Below the pieces are notes generated by a model. That model was not told the origin of the DNA and searched no databases. It was given only the letters and a program-made list of their open reading frames with translations. A stretch of DNA of 30,000 nt from NCBI GenBank assembly GCA_034096865.1, contig JAWQFJ010016970.1, positions 2,501-32,500 of the forward strand, written 5' to 3'. The DNA comes from Theodoxus fluviatilis (Eukaryota > Mollusca > Gastropoda > Cycloneritida > Neritidae). Position numbers and translations under genes: made by a program. Positions 11,262 through 21,546 of this stretch are shown in pieces (positions within the stretch are counted from its first letter, which is position 1; every line of letters begins with the position of its first letter).

Positions 11262-11754
11262 AAAGATACAACGAGTGACTCAGTCGATACGTAGCGGAGT
11301 ACACGCGTGTAGAAATGCGCACTGAAAGCCACTTACTCACGTATATGAGACATGGGCACACACATGAAAACATGCACTCAGACGCACACACTGACACAAA
11401 CCTGAAATACATTCTCCCACAGCGTGCACAAGTGCACATGTACACCTATACCAGAAATCATTTTCCTGATAAAGATTAGATTACAGTTAACCAGAATCAA
11501 CTGAAGTTAGAACTTTTAAAAATATCATTTAAATGTCTACACCAAAGGCGCGAGCGTGACGGTTTCTGAGTATCAGACATCAATGACAAGGCTTTAGGCC
11601 GACCTCGGGAATCTCTCCAGGGATTTTTTCAGTACAATATGTGAAGATATTTTCATGAATACAACAGCATACCTCAAAATACAGATTGTACTGCAAAATA
11701 TGTAGTATATTAAACACTTTCTGATCAACAGACAGAGAGACGCTTGCATATAAA

Positions 11755-13091
11755 GTCCCACTTTGAACGTACTACGTCCCACTTTGAACGTACTACGTCC
11801 CACTTTGAACGTACTACGTCCCACTTTGAACGTACTGCGTCCCACTTTGAACGTACTGCGTCCCACTTTGAACGTACTGCGTCCCACTTTGAACGTACTG
11901 CGTCCCACTTTGAACGTACTGCGTCCCACTTTGAACGTACTGCGTCCCACTTTGAACGTACTGCGTCCCACTTTGAACGTACTGCGTCCCACTTTGAACG
12001 TACTGCGTCCCACTTTGAACGTACTGCGTCCCGCTTTGAACGTACTGCGTCCCACTTTGAACGTACTATGACTCACTTTGAACGTACTGCGTCCAACTTT
12101 GAACGTACTATGACTCACTTTGAACGTACTGCGTCCCACTTTGAACGTACTGCGTCCCACTTTGAACGTACTGCGTCCCACTTTGAACGTACTGCGTCCC
12201 GCTTTGAACGTACTGCGTCCCACTTTGAACGTACTGCGTCCCACTTTGAATGAACTCCGTCCCACTTTGAACGTACTGCGTCCCACTTTGAACGTACTAC
12301 GTCCCACTTTGAACGTACTGGGTCCCACTTTGAATGCACTACGTCCTATTTTGAACGTACTGCGTCCCACTTTGAACGTACTGCGTCCCACTTTGAACGT
12401 ACTGCGTCCCGCTTTGAACGTACTGCGTCCCACTTTGAACGTACTGCGTCCCACTTTGAATGAACTACGTCCCACTTTGAACGTACTGCGTCCCACTTTG
12501 AACGTACTGCGTCCCACTTTGAACGTACTACGTCCCGCTTTGAACGTACTGCGTCCCACTTTGAACGTACTGCGTCCCACTTTGAACGTACTGCGTCCCA
12601 CTTTGAACGTACTGCGTCCCACTTTGAACGTACTGCGTCCCACTTTGAACGTACTGCGTCTCACTTTGAACGTACTGCGTCCCGCTTTGAACGTACTGCG
12701 TCCCACTTTGAACGTACCATGTCTCACTTTGAACGTACTGCGTCCCACTTTGAACGTACCATGTCTCACTTTGAACGTACTGCGTCCCGCTTTGAACGTA
12801 CTGCGTCCCACTTTGAACGTACCATGTCTCACTTTGAACGTACTGCGTCCCGCTTTGAACGTACTGCGTCCCACTTTGAACGTACCATGTCTCACTTTGA
12901 ACGTACTGCGTCCCACTTTGAACGTACTGCGTCCCACTTTGAACGTACTGCGTCCCGCTTTGAACGTACTGCGTCCCACTTTGAACGTACTGCGTCCCAC
13001 TTTGAATGTACTTCGTCCCACTTTGAACGTACTTCGTCCCACTTTGAACGTATACTGCGTCCCACTTTGAACGTGCTTCGTCCCACTTTGA
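11755..13091. repeat. 21-bp satellite array, about 64 units
   Basis: The core CCCACTTTGAACGTACT (17 of 21 bases) recurs about every 21 bp. Because 21 is seven codons, frames on both strands stay open for up to 480 codons (reading SHFERTA, RPTLNVL or GRSTFKV); these are not genes. Variants are phased: ATG-containing units at 12719, 12761, 12824 and 12887 (spacing 42, 63, 63) and at 12068 and 12110. The block from the GCTTTG variant at 12201 to the TGAACTCCG variant at 12251 recurs at 12411 to 12461, exactly 210 bp or ten units later. A 2-bp insertion near 13050 breaks the phase. Confidence 0.97.
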
Positions 13092-13157
13092 TTGATTGAT
13101 TGATTGATTGTTTATTTACCAAGGATGAAATGTTAGGCATTTCTGCCTATCTTACAA
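13092..13157 (-). mobile_element. 66-bp retrotransposon 3'-end insertion in the satellite
   Basis: Flanked by direct ACTTTGA copies at 13085-13091 and 13158-13164. On the minus strand the insert ends with AATAAACAATCAATCAATCA, a polyadenylation-like signal plus CAAT repeats, which is the form of a 5'-truncated non-LTR element or SINE tail. The satellite resumes for one unit after it (13158-13178). Confidence 0.7.
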
Positions 13158-13263
13158 ACTTTGAACGTATTACGTCACTACCTCCAAGCACGTGACTTTC
13201 TCCTCTCGTTCATGCCGAAACTGAGCTCACAAATCGGCTTCAAACACAAAGTTTCAATTTTCT

Positions 13264-13292
13264 CAACAACAACAACAACAACAACAACAACA
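13264..13292. repeat. CAA trinucleotide run
   Basis: About ten CAA units, uninterrupted. Confidence 0.9.
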
Positions 13293-14262
13293 GAATAATT
13301 TTTTTTTAAATTTCAAACGAGGCGTGCAGTATGAACATGTTTTCATTGCTGTTTTGCTCCTGAAAAACATGTGCACTTTTACTTAGGAATGAAATTGTCT
13401 GTCCTCCTATTCCGTGCAACGAATGGTCAAACCAAACGCTTGCCAGGAGTCGTGCGCATGCGCAGAGCAGACGGCTGAAGCCAAAGATCCCAGTCAGACA
13501 AAGATCTTCACACAAAGGACCAGCATCGTTCCAGGGCAAAAATCAAGGCTGAGTGCGACTTCGCTGAAACGCACTCTTTTTGTGCGAGCGAGTTGTCGCG
13601 GGGTTTTTTTTCGCAGCAAGAACGTCTGCGAATCTCCTTGAAAAGAGATCACACTTCTTCGGAAGAAAAAGGGGAAAGTTCACCTCAAGAGATCCATCTA
13701 TTCCTCACTGCGGCTCGACGCCTGCTGAGGAGTTTGACCTTTTGATCTGGGCACTAAGACCCGGGTGTGAAGTCACGCTCGTTGTCAGCGCATGCGTGAA
13801 GTGTCTTTGTCAAAACGCCCACATTCACGGGCACTGCTCGGTGGGGCACACCTTTCCCTCGTTTCAAGGGAAACCACTCCAACATTCGTTAAGCGCACGG
13901 GATTGTCTCCCTTGAACTGCCTTGCTCTTACGCGATGCGCTCTGAGGCAGATTCATTCTCGTACGCTACATGAACTGTGTAGACTTTTTACATTACGCCT
14001 GGCGTGCAGTCGTGTACTAGTGAAATAGTTCATGTTCACGTCCGCCCGCTCTCCTCCCTCTTCTAACAGTAAATTTTGATGACCAAAAAATAATAAAAAA
14101 TTGTTCTGACACATTCGACCTCTCGGCCAGATACACACGTCACGAAGGGGGGAGATGCTCACAGTCAGGTCATACACACGCATAATGCATTATTTAAATC
14201 TCTTGTCATCTAGCAAAGCTTCTATCAGCAACAACAACCCACCCCCATCCCCTTTCTGCGTC
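13293..14262. other. Unassigned sequence
   Basis: No gene recognised. Open frames of 70-110 codons overlap one another on both strands without domain signatures. Confidence 0.4.
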
Positions 14263-14665
14263 TGTCTGCCAGCCTGCCTGTCTGTCTGCCAGTCTACCTG
14301 TCTGTTTGCCTGCCTGCCTGTCTAGCTGTCTGTCTGCCTGCCTACCTGTCTGCCTACCTGCCTGGCTACCTGTCTGCCTACCTGTCTGCCTGCCTGTCTG
14401 TCTGCCTGCCTGCCTGTCTGTCTGCCTGCCTACCTGTCTGCCTACCTGCCTGCCTACCTGTCTGCCTGCCTGTCTGTCTGCCAGTCTGCCTGTCTGTCTG
14501 CCTGCCTACCTGTCTGCCTACCTGCCTGCCTACCTGTCTGCCTACCTGTCTGCCTGCCTGTCTGTCTGCCTGTTTGCCTGTCTACCTGCCTGCCTGTCTT
14601 TCTGTCTGTCTGTATGTCTGCCCGCCTGTCTGCCTGCCTGTCTGCCTGCCTGTCTGCCAGCCTGT

Positions 14666-14706
<41 letters not shown>

Positions 14707-14911
14707 TGTCTGCCTGCCTGTCTGTCTGCCTGCCTGCCTGCCCGCCCGCCCGCCTACCCGCCTGTCTCTCTGTCTGTCTGCCTGCCTGCCTGCCTACCTG
14801 TCTGCCTGACTGCCTGCCTGCCTGCCTGCCTGCCTGTCTGCCTGCCTGCCCGCCCGTCTACCCGCCTTCTGTCTGTCTGCCTGCCTGCCTGGCCGCCTGG
14901 CCGCCTGCCCG

Positions 14912-14941
<30 letters not shown>
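14263..14941. repeat. CTGY tetranucleotide array, about 680 bp
   Basis: A mixture of CCTG, TCTG, ACTG and CCCG units, more diverged than the TCTG array at 4005-4424. Predicted Cys-Leu-Pro proteins are artefacts. Confidence 0.96.
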
Positions 14942-14942
<1 letters not shown>

Positions 14943-14990
14943 TCGAGGGCAATGGAAGACCAGTGAGAACCAATATCACTGGTGGTGACT

Positions 14991-15474
14991 GGGGCGGGTT
15001 TCAAAATGCGAAGATCTCGGTAGATCTACGTAGATCTCGCCGAATGGGCAGTTTCATTCTTTGCTTGCTAGCGAGCCAATCGTAGACGAGCGTAGATTGA
15101 GCGAGGCAGCTTGAGAGGTGCCTAGCTTTTAAGATTCGAGACACAAGTTCGTCGTGGATGCGTTGACCTGCATTCGATGTGTAAACTGTAGGAGGTTTCA
15201 CGATCTATTAATGCATTCAACATACACCTTTGATAAATTAATGCTGTGCATGGCTTCTATTTTCTTTGGATGGGTTGCTAGTATCTCGAAATAGAGCGTT
15301 TTCTGAATGAACCGGCAACACGTCGGCCATTGAAATGTGGCTAGTTCACCTCTTGTCGTGACGTCTACGCATGCGCATTAGTTCGTCACGTTGGGTAGTT
15401 TCTTTTTTAGCTAGCTCTTACTGCGAAGCAAGATCTTGCGACCAAGATCGACTACCTATTTTGAAACCCGCCCC
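14991..15474. mobile_element. 484-bp MITE with GGGGCGGGTTTCAAAAT ends
   Basis: Perfect 17-bp inverted ends GGGGCGGGTTTCAAAAT (14991-15007) and its complement (15458-15474). Sub-terminal AGATCT-type palindromes (GTAGATCTACGTAGATCTCG near 15012) follow. If the ends are taken as starting one base in, CTG flanks both sides, a possible 3-bp target duplication. The interior (about 15160-15315) is an inverted copy of the repeat seen in tandem at 6498-6980. No ORF of note: non-autonomous. Confidence 0.75.
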
Positions 15475-15642
15475 TGGAGTGTGAGCAGATGAGGGCTCCA
15501 TTTCCTGATCACGTGCCCAATAGGAATCGCGTGGGGAAGCGCGGTGGGTCTGTTCTTCACCCCGGCACACAAAGGGAGACGTTCAGGGTGACAATGAACC
15601 TCCATTCCCCACTGCATTGTCTTTCATGCACACATCCCTGTT

Positions 15643-15806
15643 GTGGACGATACTGATGACGACGACGACGACGAAGACGACGACGACGTTGACGATGGTG
15701 GTGCTGACGGTGGTGATGGTGACGGTGGAGATTGTGACGGTGGTGATGGTGGTGGCGGTGGCGGTGGCGGTGGTGGTGATGGTGGCGGTGGTGGTGGTGG
15801 TGGTGG

Positions 15807-15883
<77 letters not shown>

Positions 15884-15896
15884 GTGGTGGTGATGG

Positions 15897-15956
<60 letters not shown>

Positions 15957-16044
15957 CAATGATGACGACGATGACGATGACGGTGACGGTGACGGTGACG
16001 ATGATTATGATGACAATGATGATGACGATGATGATGATGACAAA

Positions 16045-16137
<93 letters not shown>

Positions 16138-16216
16138 GATGACGATGACGGTGACGGTGACGGTGACGATGACGGTGGCGACGATTGTTCTGATGACGAC
16201 GACTACGACGGTGATA

Positions 16217-16307
<91 letters not shown>

Positions 16308-16318
16308 GGATGTTGATG
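15643..16318. repeat. GAT/GAC trinucleotide array, about 680 bp
   Basis: Long pure GAT runs separated by GAC/GGT-rich islands (about 15660-15800, 15955-16020, 16137-16215). Frames reading poly-Asp, poly-Met or poly-Ser are artefacts. Confidence 0.97.
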
Positions 16319-16329
16319 AGGATGATGAA

Positions 16330-16415
16330 GAATACGAATGGAACTTTACGGCCTATCAGCCCTGTTGTCTATGTAAGGCTATTGAGCACAACATTAATAA
16401 AAATTAATAAAATAT
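16330..16415 (+). repeat. Microsatellite-associated short repeat, copy B
   Basis: GAATGGAACTTTACGG, CCTATCAGCC and TCTATGTAAGGCTATTGAGC, directly after the GAT array and followed by an AATAAAAATTAATAAAAT tail. Confidence 0.75.
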
Positions 16416-16499
16416 AAGCAAATCAAGCCTCGAATCCTCAGTTATTCGCCATTTACAAATCGCGTAGGGAGATGAAGCGGATACATTCTAACTCCAACC

Positions 16500-16640
16500 C
16501 ACGGGGGATCCTATCGTGGAAGAGGGGAAGTCTCGCCAGTCCTACTTCTCTAGCAAGCTTTCCATGCAGCATGTCTTTTGGGACGCGTCCAGTCATCAGT
16601 TGCGCGTGTCCCAGACATTTGAAACGTCGGTATCTGGGAA
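16500..16640 (-). pseudogene. Decayed non-LTR retrotransposon ORF2 C-terminal fragment
   Basis: The minus strand encodes KCLGHAQLMTGRVPKDMLHG followed by KLA. This matches the LGHV-x-RM-x2-GRIPKD-x-LYGEL signature found after the RT domain of many invertebrate and fish non-LTR elements. The following GRP-LRF segment is only faintly recognisable and no adjoining RT sequence is present. About 45 codons remain. A related fragment lies at 17673-18069 on the other strand. Confidence 0.5.
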
Positions 16641-17295
16641 AGAATAGTGTTTCGCGACGCAGAGGAGACACTGAAGGCCACGGAGGCAAAACACAGACAG
16701 GTCGTGGACAGGAGAGCGATGCTAACGGGAGAGGCACATCTGTCTAGAGGTCTTCCCGTTTCGTCTGTGACCGCTGGAGATGGAACTGAAACTCATATGT
16801 TGGGCTCCGAGCCATTTCTCGCTGCGCCTTTGTCTCACGAGACGAACGGACGTGGATACATTGTTTCCTTCAGTCTGTAGCGTCTCTTCTCTTCTCTCCA
16901 TACAAGCAGCCCCAAATCAGGTCAAGTCAGCTGACCTCCTTGGAATTGCTTCGTTAGTTGAGGTCCGGAAGGGGTTACCTGCTGTCCTGATTTGGGATAT
17001 CAAAGATTCACTCCACGCTGCGATCTCGTCTATGTCGACATTGCAACGCCCTCTCTCCCTGTCTACTCGAGTTCTATCCAGCCCTATTCCCACTTTCCTT
17101 TTGCAATCACTTCAAGTAACTCAGCCTGAGATTTCCTTCTGGAAACCTCACAAACCTTCGATGCACACTCAACGCCTTTCAAGGCTACCTGTGGCAACGA
17201 TTGAAACTTCGACTCTGTAGCTATTCTTTGTTTTCTAAACAATGCGTGATGGACTGCGTGACGAGCAGCGCACACATTTCCATATAGGGTAAATA
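16641..17295. other. Unassigned sequence
   Basis: No recognisable domain. Open frames up to 146 codons overlap here without a family signature. Confidence 0.35.
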
Positions 17296-17668
17296 GAGCA
17301 GTATTCATTGTAACGTATTGTATTGCATTGCATAACACTGCATTGAACTGTGTTGTGTTGTGTAGTACGCTAAGGCATTGTAAGTGTTGGTGGCATGGGT
17401 AATGTCGTGTTAGGTGGTAGAGTGTGTTGTATTGTGTAGTACAGTGCAGTGCAGTGTAGTGTAGTGTAGTGTAGTGTAGTGTAGTGTGGTGTGGTGTAGT
17501 ATAGTGTAGTGCATTGCATTTTAATTTTTGCATTGTTAAGTATATTGTATTGTCTTGTCTCGTCTCGTCTCGTCTCGTCTCGTCTCGTCTCATCTCGTCT
17601 CGTCTCGTCTCGTCTCGTCTCGTCGCGTCTCGTCTCGTCTCATCTCGCGTTGCGTTGCGTTGCGATGT
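17296..17668. repeat. Series of pentanucleotide arrays
   Basis: Successive 5-mers TATTG/CATTG (about 17313-17350), TGTTG, TAGTG/TGGTG (about 17435-17515), CGTCT (about 17550-17645) and GCGTT (about 17647-17662). Minus-strand DETRR frames are artefacts. Confidence 0.9.
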
Positions 17669-17672
17669 GTTG

Positions 17673-18069
17673 TTCTGGTGGCTTGGACATGTGTGCCATA
17701 TGCAGAATGGAGGAATCCCCAAAGGTCTCCTTCATGGGAAACTCGCAGAGGGCAAGAGGCCCCAGGGCCGACCACATCTACGATTCAGGGACAGCTGCAC
17801 GCATGACCTGAAGGTGATGCCCATCGACAGCGACACATGGGAGATTGTCGTACAGGATAGAGACACAGGAGACGCATTCAGCAGTGCGAAGAGCTCTACC
17901 TAGACATGAGGAGAGGCAGCTGTAGCTTGCTTCGGAAAGGCGGGCACATGGGGTGATCCGACACCAGGCAGATGCACCATCCAAAGTAGCTGTATGTGAG
18001 TGTTACGTAAAGGATCGCCATTTCCCCATGGGATTCCAGGGCCACAGGAGATGCTGGACTGCAACCTGA
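17673..18069 (+). pseudogene. Non-LTR retrotransposon ORF2 C-terminus, frameshifted
   Basis: From 17673 the frame reads FWWLGHVCHMQNGGIPKG and continues with LLHGKLAEGKRPQGRPHLRF and RDSCTHDLKVMPIDSDTWE, a clear match to the conserved post-RT segment of non-LTR ORF2 proteins (LGHV-x-RM, IPK-x-LLYG, GRP-x-LR, W-E). It stops at TAG 17901-17903. In a different frame, at 17989-18069, VCECYVKDRHFPMGFQGHRR followed by C resembles the terminal Cys/His finger of the same proteins. The two parts therefore belong to one C-terminus broken by indels. No RT domain precedes it; the CGTCT/GCGTT array abuts directly. A GAY array follows at 18115 and may be the expanded 3' tail. Confidence 0.7.
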
Positions 18070-18114
18070 CATTACTCTTGAGTGTGCTGATCTATTGGTC
18101 CTTCAGGGCTGCAG

Positions 18115-18626
<512 letters not shown>

Positions 18627-18628
<2 letters not shown>

Positions 18629-19269
18629 ATGATGATATATCATATTGTATTGTGTTCTGTTTTATTACATTGTATTGTATTGATATGGCATTGAGCCATG
18701 GAAGAACTGCCTACACGGCTTGAACATTTTGTATAAAACTTGGCGCCATCTGAACAAGAATGGCTGCAGCTTCACGGGCACCTCTGCATCCCTGTGCCCG
18801 CCCTTCTCTCAGTCGGCAACATTCTTCGATTTCTACAGTCTTCGGCCTCATCGGGTTCCAGCCATGAGGGACATGGCTGAAGGTCAAGTAAACACTCTTC
18901 GTCCGGGATTCTTCTCCACCCTCACTCCCCCTTCTTCCACAGTCCCCACCCCTCGCGACCTCCACCTACACCACCGCTTTCCGCTTTCTCATTCCCCACA
19001 ACCCACCCACGCACCCCCAACCCTCACTCTCCCGTTCAGTCCTTTTAGCTTCAACACTCGTCACTGCCAGTATTGTAATAGTTTCCCTTCTACTGGCCAA
19101 GGCTGAAAATATATGATAGCCCCCAGCAGACCATTCACCTCCTCGGGAAGACCAATTAGACAGTGTCAATCGCTGTCTCTGTTGACACAGTGCAGCAGTT
19201 ACTGCGTACAACTCCTGCACGCATCCTGGAATTACACTAATGGGTTGTGAAATGGGCCATTCTAGTCCA
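18627..19269. other. Unassigned sequence
   Basis: Short TATTG runs near 18643-18685, then no recognisable gene. An open frame at 18720-19106 has no domain I can name. Confidence 0.35.
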
Positions 19270-19669
19270 CAAGAGACTTCGCCTGCCGGCGAAAGAGTCT
19301 CTAGCACAGTTTATAGCACGTGATGGAACTAATCCGTCCGGAATAGTCATAAGGAGGTCACACGAGAGGCTTATGGGATAGCCGATCTGCTCCCTGGCAT
19401 ACGCCGTTAAAGTAGTTCTAAGACTATTTCGCACAAAACGAATAAATTACGCTTGTTGAGGCAATAAACAACCATTTATTCGATATAATAAAATGTTTGT
19501 GCTGAAATGGAAACAAGTTTTGACATCTGAATAATTTCTGTAACAAGCGGGAAAAATAGTATCAGAACGAACTATTTTTGGCACAACACCGTAATGCGAA
19601 GGGTCAATTCTATTACGCATTCATTGCGAACTGTGCCAGAGTCACTACTGACTCGGGTTCGCAGAATGG
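19270..19669 (+). repeat. 400-bp dispersed repeat, copy 2
   Basis: Inverted relative to 8401-8802, to which it aligns with scattered substitutions and small indels. It begins with a hairpin, AGAGACTTCGCC pairing with GGCGAAAGAGTCTCT (19272-19302), and includes CAATAAACAACCATTTATTCG, a stem that is closer to perfect in copy 1. Confidence 0.85.
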
Positions 19670-20061
19670 TAATGGGCAGCACCCTTCTAGCACTTGCGCC
19701 CCTCTAATCCAAGGCAATTCGAGTCCTGTTTATTCACTCATCTCCGTCGGGCCAGACATCAGCGGAGGGTCATCTACAAAAACGCTTCGGCCATTGCCGT
19801 TGGGTAGACTTGACCACAGTCCGTCCGCTCGTCATACAACAGTTCTCGAATCTTCCCCCAAGTTACCTCTCCCTCGTTATTCCGAGCACCGCGATGGCAT
19901 CCCAGTCGAGACCGAGGCCAGCCGGAAGCCGACTAACTGCCACCTCATTTCCGGAGCGGCTGCCAGCCTCACTTTGGTGCGGCAGCCTCGCTTTCAGACA
20001 CACGACACGTCTGATTCTTTCCTGCACAGGAGTCCTAAATCCCCACCACTCACCCCCTCTC
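19670..20061. other. Unassigned sequence
   Basis: An open frame (19578-20444) crosses this stretch but begins inside the 400-bp repeat and runs into a 39-bp minisatellite, so it is not supported as a gene. Confidence 0.35.
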
Positions 20062-20217
20062 CTACCCTCCTCCCACTCATCCCGACCCCCCTCCCCCTTC
20101 CTACCCTCCTCCCACTCATCCCAACCCCCCTCCCCCTTCCTACCCTCCTTCCACTCATCCCAACCCCTTTCCCCCTTCCTACCCTCCTCCCACTCATCCC
20201 GATCCCCCTCCCCTGTG
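20062..20217. repeat. 39-bp pyrimidine minisatellite, four units
   Basis: Units begin at CTACCCTCCT at 20062, 20101, 20140 and 20179; each contains CCCACTCATCCC or TCCACTCATCCC. A partial fifth unit lies at about 20272-20310. Because 39 is 13 codons, several frames stay open. Confidence 0.95.
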
Positions 20218-20484
20218 CCTACCCTGCACTCTCCACGTACATCACCAACTCCCCCTACCCCTTCCATAAAGACCCTCCTCCCACTCATCCCGACCCCCCT
20301 CCCCCTTCCTCTCTCCCTCTCCTCCTTCCTCGTGTTACATTTCCCCGTCCCCCTCTCTTCCCTTCACTACAAATGAAAAACTATCACCTCCACACCAATC
20401 CACCTAATTACAAGTTTTCCCGAATGCTTTCGATCACACATTAAAATGCCAATGTGTCTTTAAAGAGATTTGCTCTCTGTTTCC

Positions 20485-20487
<3 letters not shown>

Positions 20488-20551
<64 letters not shown>

Positions 20552-20780
20552 TGGTGTGTGTGTGGTGTGTGTGTGTGTGACTGTGGGTGTTTGTTGTTGT
20601 GTGTGCTGTGTGTGTGTGTGTGTGGTGTGTGTGTGCGCGCGCGTCGTTTCTTTGTGCTGTGCCGTTGTGTTTGTATGTGTGTGTGGTGTGTGCATGTGTG
20701 TGTGACGGGGGGGGGGGGGGGGGGGGGGGGGGGTTGGGGGAGTACTAACTGTGTGTGTGTGTGGTGTGGTCATGTGTGTG
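20488..20780. repeat. GT array with embedded 27-G run
   Basis: A near-pure GT run to about 20546, then interrupted GT with GGT and GTTT units. An uninterrupted run of 27 G occupies 20707-20733. Confidence 0.95.
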
Positions 20781-20814
20781 GTGTTGTATTAGCGTTACCT
20801 ATACTGTCCGTGTG

Positions 20815-21005
20815 TATGTGTGTCTGTCTGTGTGTTTGTCTTCGTCTGTGTGTGTCTCTGTGTGTCATTGTTTCTGTGTGTCTGACCGTCTGTCTATATG
20901 CCTGCCTGCCTGCCTGCGCCTCTCTCTCTCTCTCTCTCTCTCTCGCATCATCTCTGCTCTCTCTCGATCGCTTCTCCCGTCTCGATCGCTCTCTCTCTCT
21001 CTCGG
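20815..21005. repeat. GTCT, CCTG and CT low-complexity block
   Basis: Short GTCT/TGTCT runs, four CCTG units (about 20900-20916) and CT runs at about 20921-20944 and 20990-21003. Confidence 0.85.
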
Positions 21006-21088
21006 CTTTCACCAAGTGTTGCGATCGTGTGTGCCGGCAGCTCCAGCCTTTCTGCTATTAGACTGGGCGTGGTTGTGTGGGTTTTTTC

Positions 21089-21107
21089 GGGGGGGGGGGG
21101 GGGGGGG
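21089..21107. repeat. Poly-G run (19 G)
   Basis: Nineteen uninterrupted G residues, about 440 bp upstream of the retrotransposon ORF1. Confidence 0.95.
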
Positions 21108-21375
21108 AAATTTTACAACGCCAACCGCCTCAGTGTGTGTGAAAATGACAGTACGAACTCTGAGTTCTAAAGTTTTAAAACGTTTCGATACTTGAAACCT
21201 TTACTCCCCATAGTTATTCATATTTTTCTTGAAGGAAATTATCGTTTGCCGAGTTGTGAACTGTTGCTCACAGCCCTCTGCCCCCGCCATGTGGAAGGAC
21301 GTAGAGACGTACAGAGCTTCTTATCGGACTCTTCGTGGCTCCGTCCCCAGCGGCGGCGTCACGTGTCAGCGACCC

Positions 21376-21483
21376 ATGAACGAGAAGGCAAGTTTACGCT
21401 TCATGTTGATAGCAACCGTCATTGCATTGTTTTTGTGCTTTTTTTTTTTCCCCGCCCCACTCCCCCCCCCCCCCCCCCCACCC

Positions 21484-21524
<41 letters not shown>

Positions 21525-21543
21525 AATGCTTGGGGCGACGTGA
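21376..21543 (+). other. Short upstream ORF with hydrophobic N-terminus
   Basis: From ATG 21376 the frame reads MNEKASLRFMLIATVIALFL, a signal-peptide-like stretch, then becomes poly-Pro across the poly-C tract and stops at TGA 21541-21543. It is in the same frame as ORF1 (21547 onward). It may be a leader ORF of the retrotransposon, a former N-terminal extension separated by poly-C slippage and a stop, or chance. Confidence 0.3.
21462..21522. repeat. Poly-C tract
   Basis: Runs of 18, 3 and 38 C separated by single A residues (21480 and 21484). Length in the real genome is uncertain because such tracts are hard to sequence. Confidence 0.95.
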
Positions 21544-21546
21544 TTT

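Noticed and set aside
11594..13042. 482-codon minus-strand frame with GRSTFKV repeats
   Set aside because: Entirely due to the 21-bp satellite period; open frames exist on both strands and in several phases. No non-repeat domain.
13580..13915. 111-codon plus-strand frame
   Set aside because: Overlaps alternative frames of similar size; no domain, splice or promoter evidence.
15617..16417. Long Met/Thr/Val and Asp-rich frames
   Set aside because: Produced by GAT/GAC trinucleotide arrays, which are open in all frames.
17084..17722. 212-codon minus-strand frame rich in RRDET
   Set aside because: Created by the CGTCT and related pentanucleotide arrays.
19578..20444. 288-codon Pro-rich frame
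   Set aside because: Starts in the 400-bp dispersed repeat and passes through a 39-bp minisatellite whose period is a codon multiple. No domain seen.
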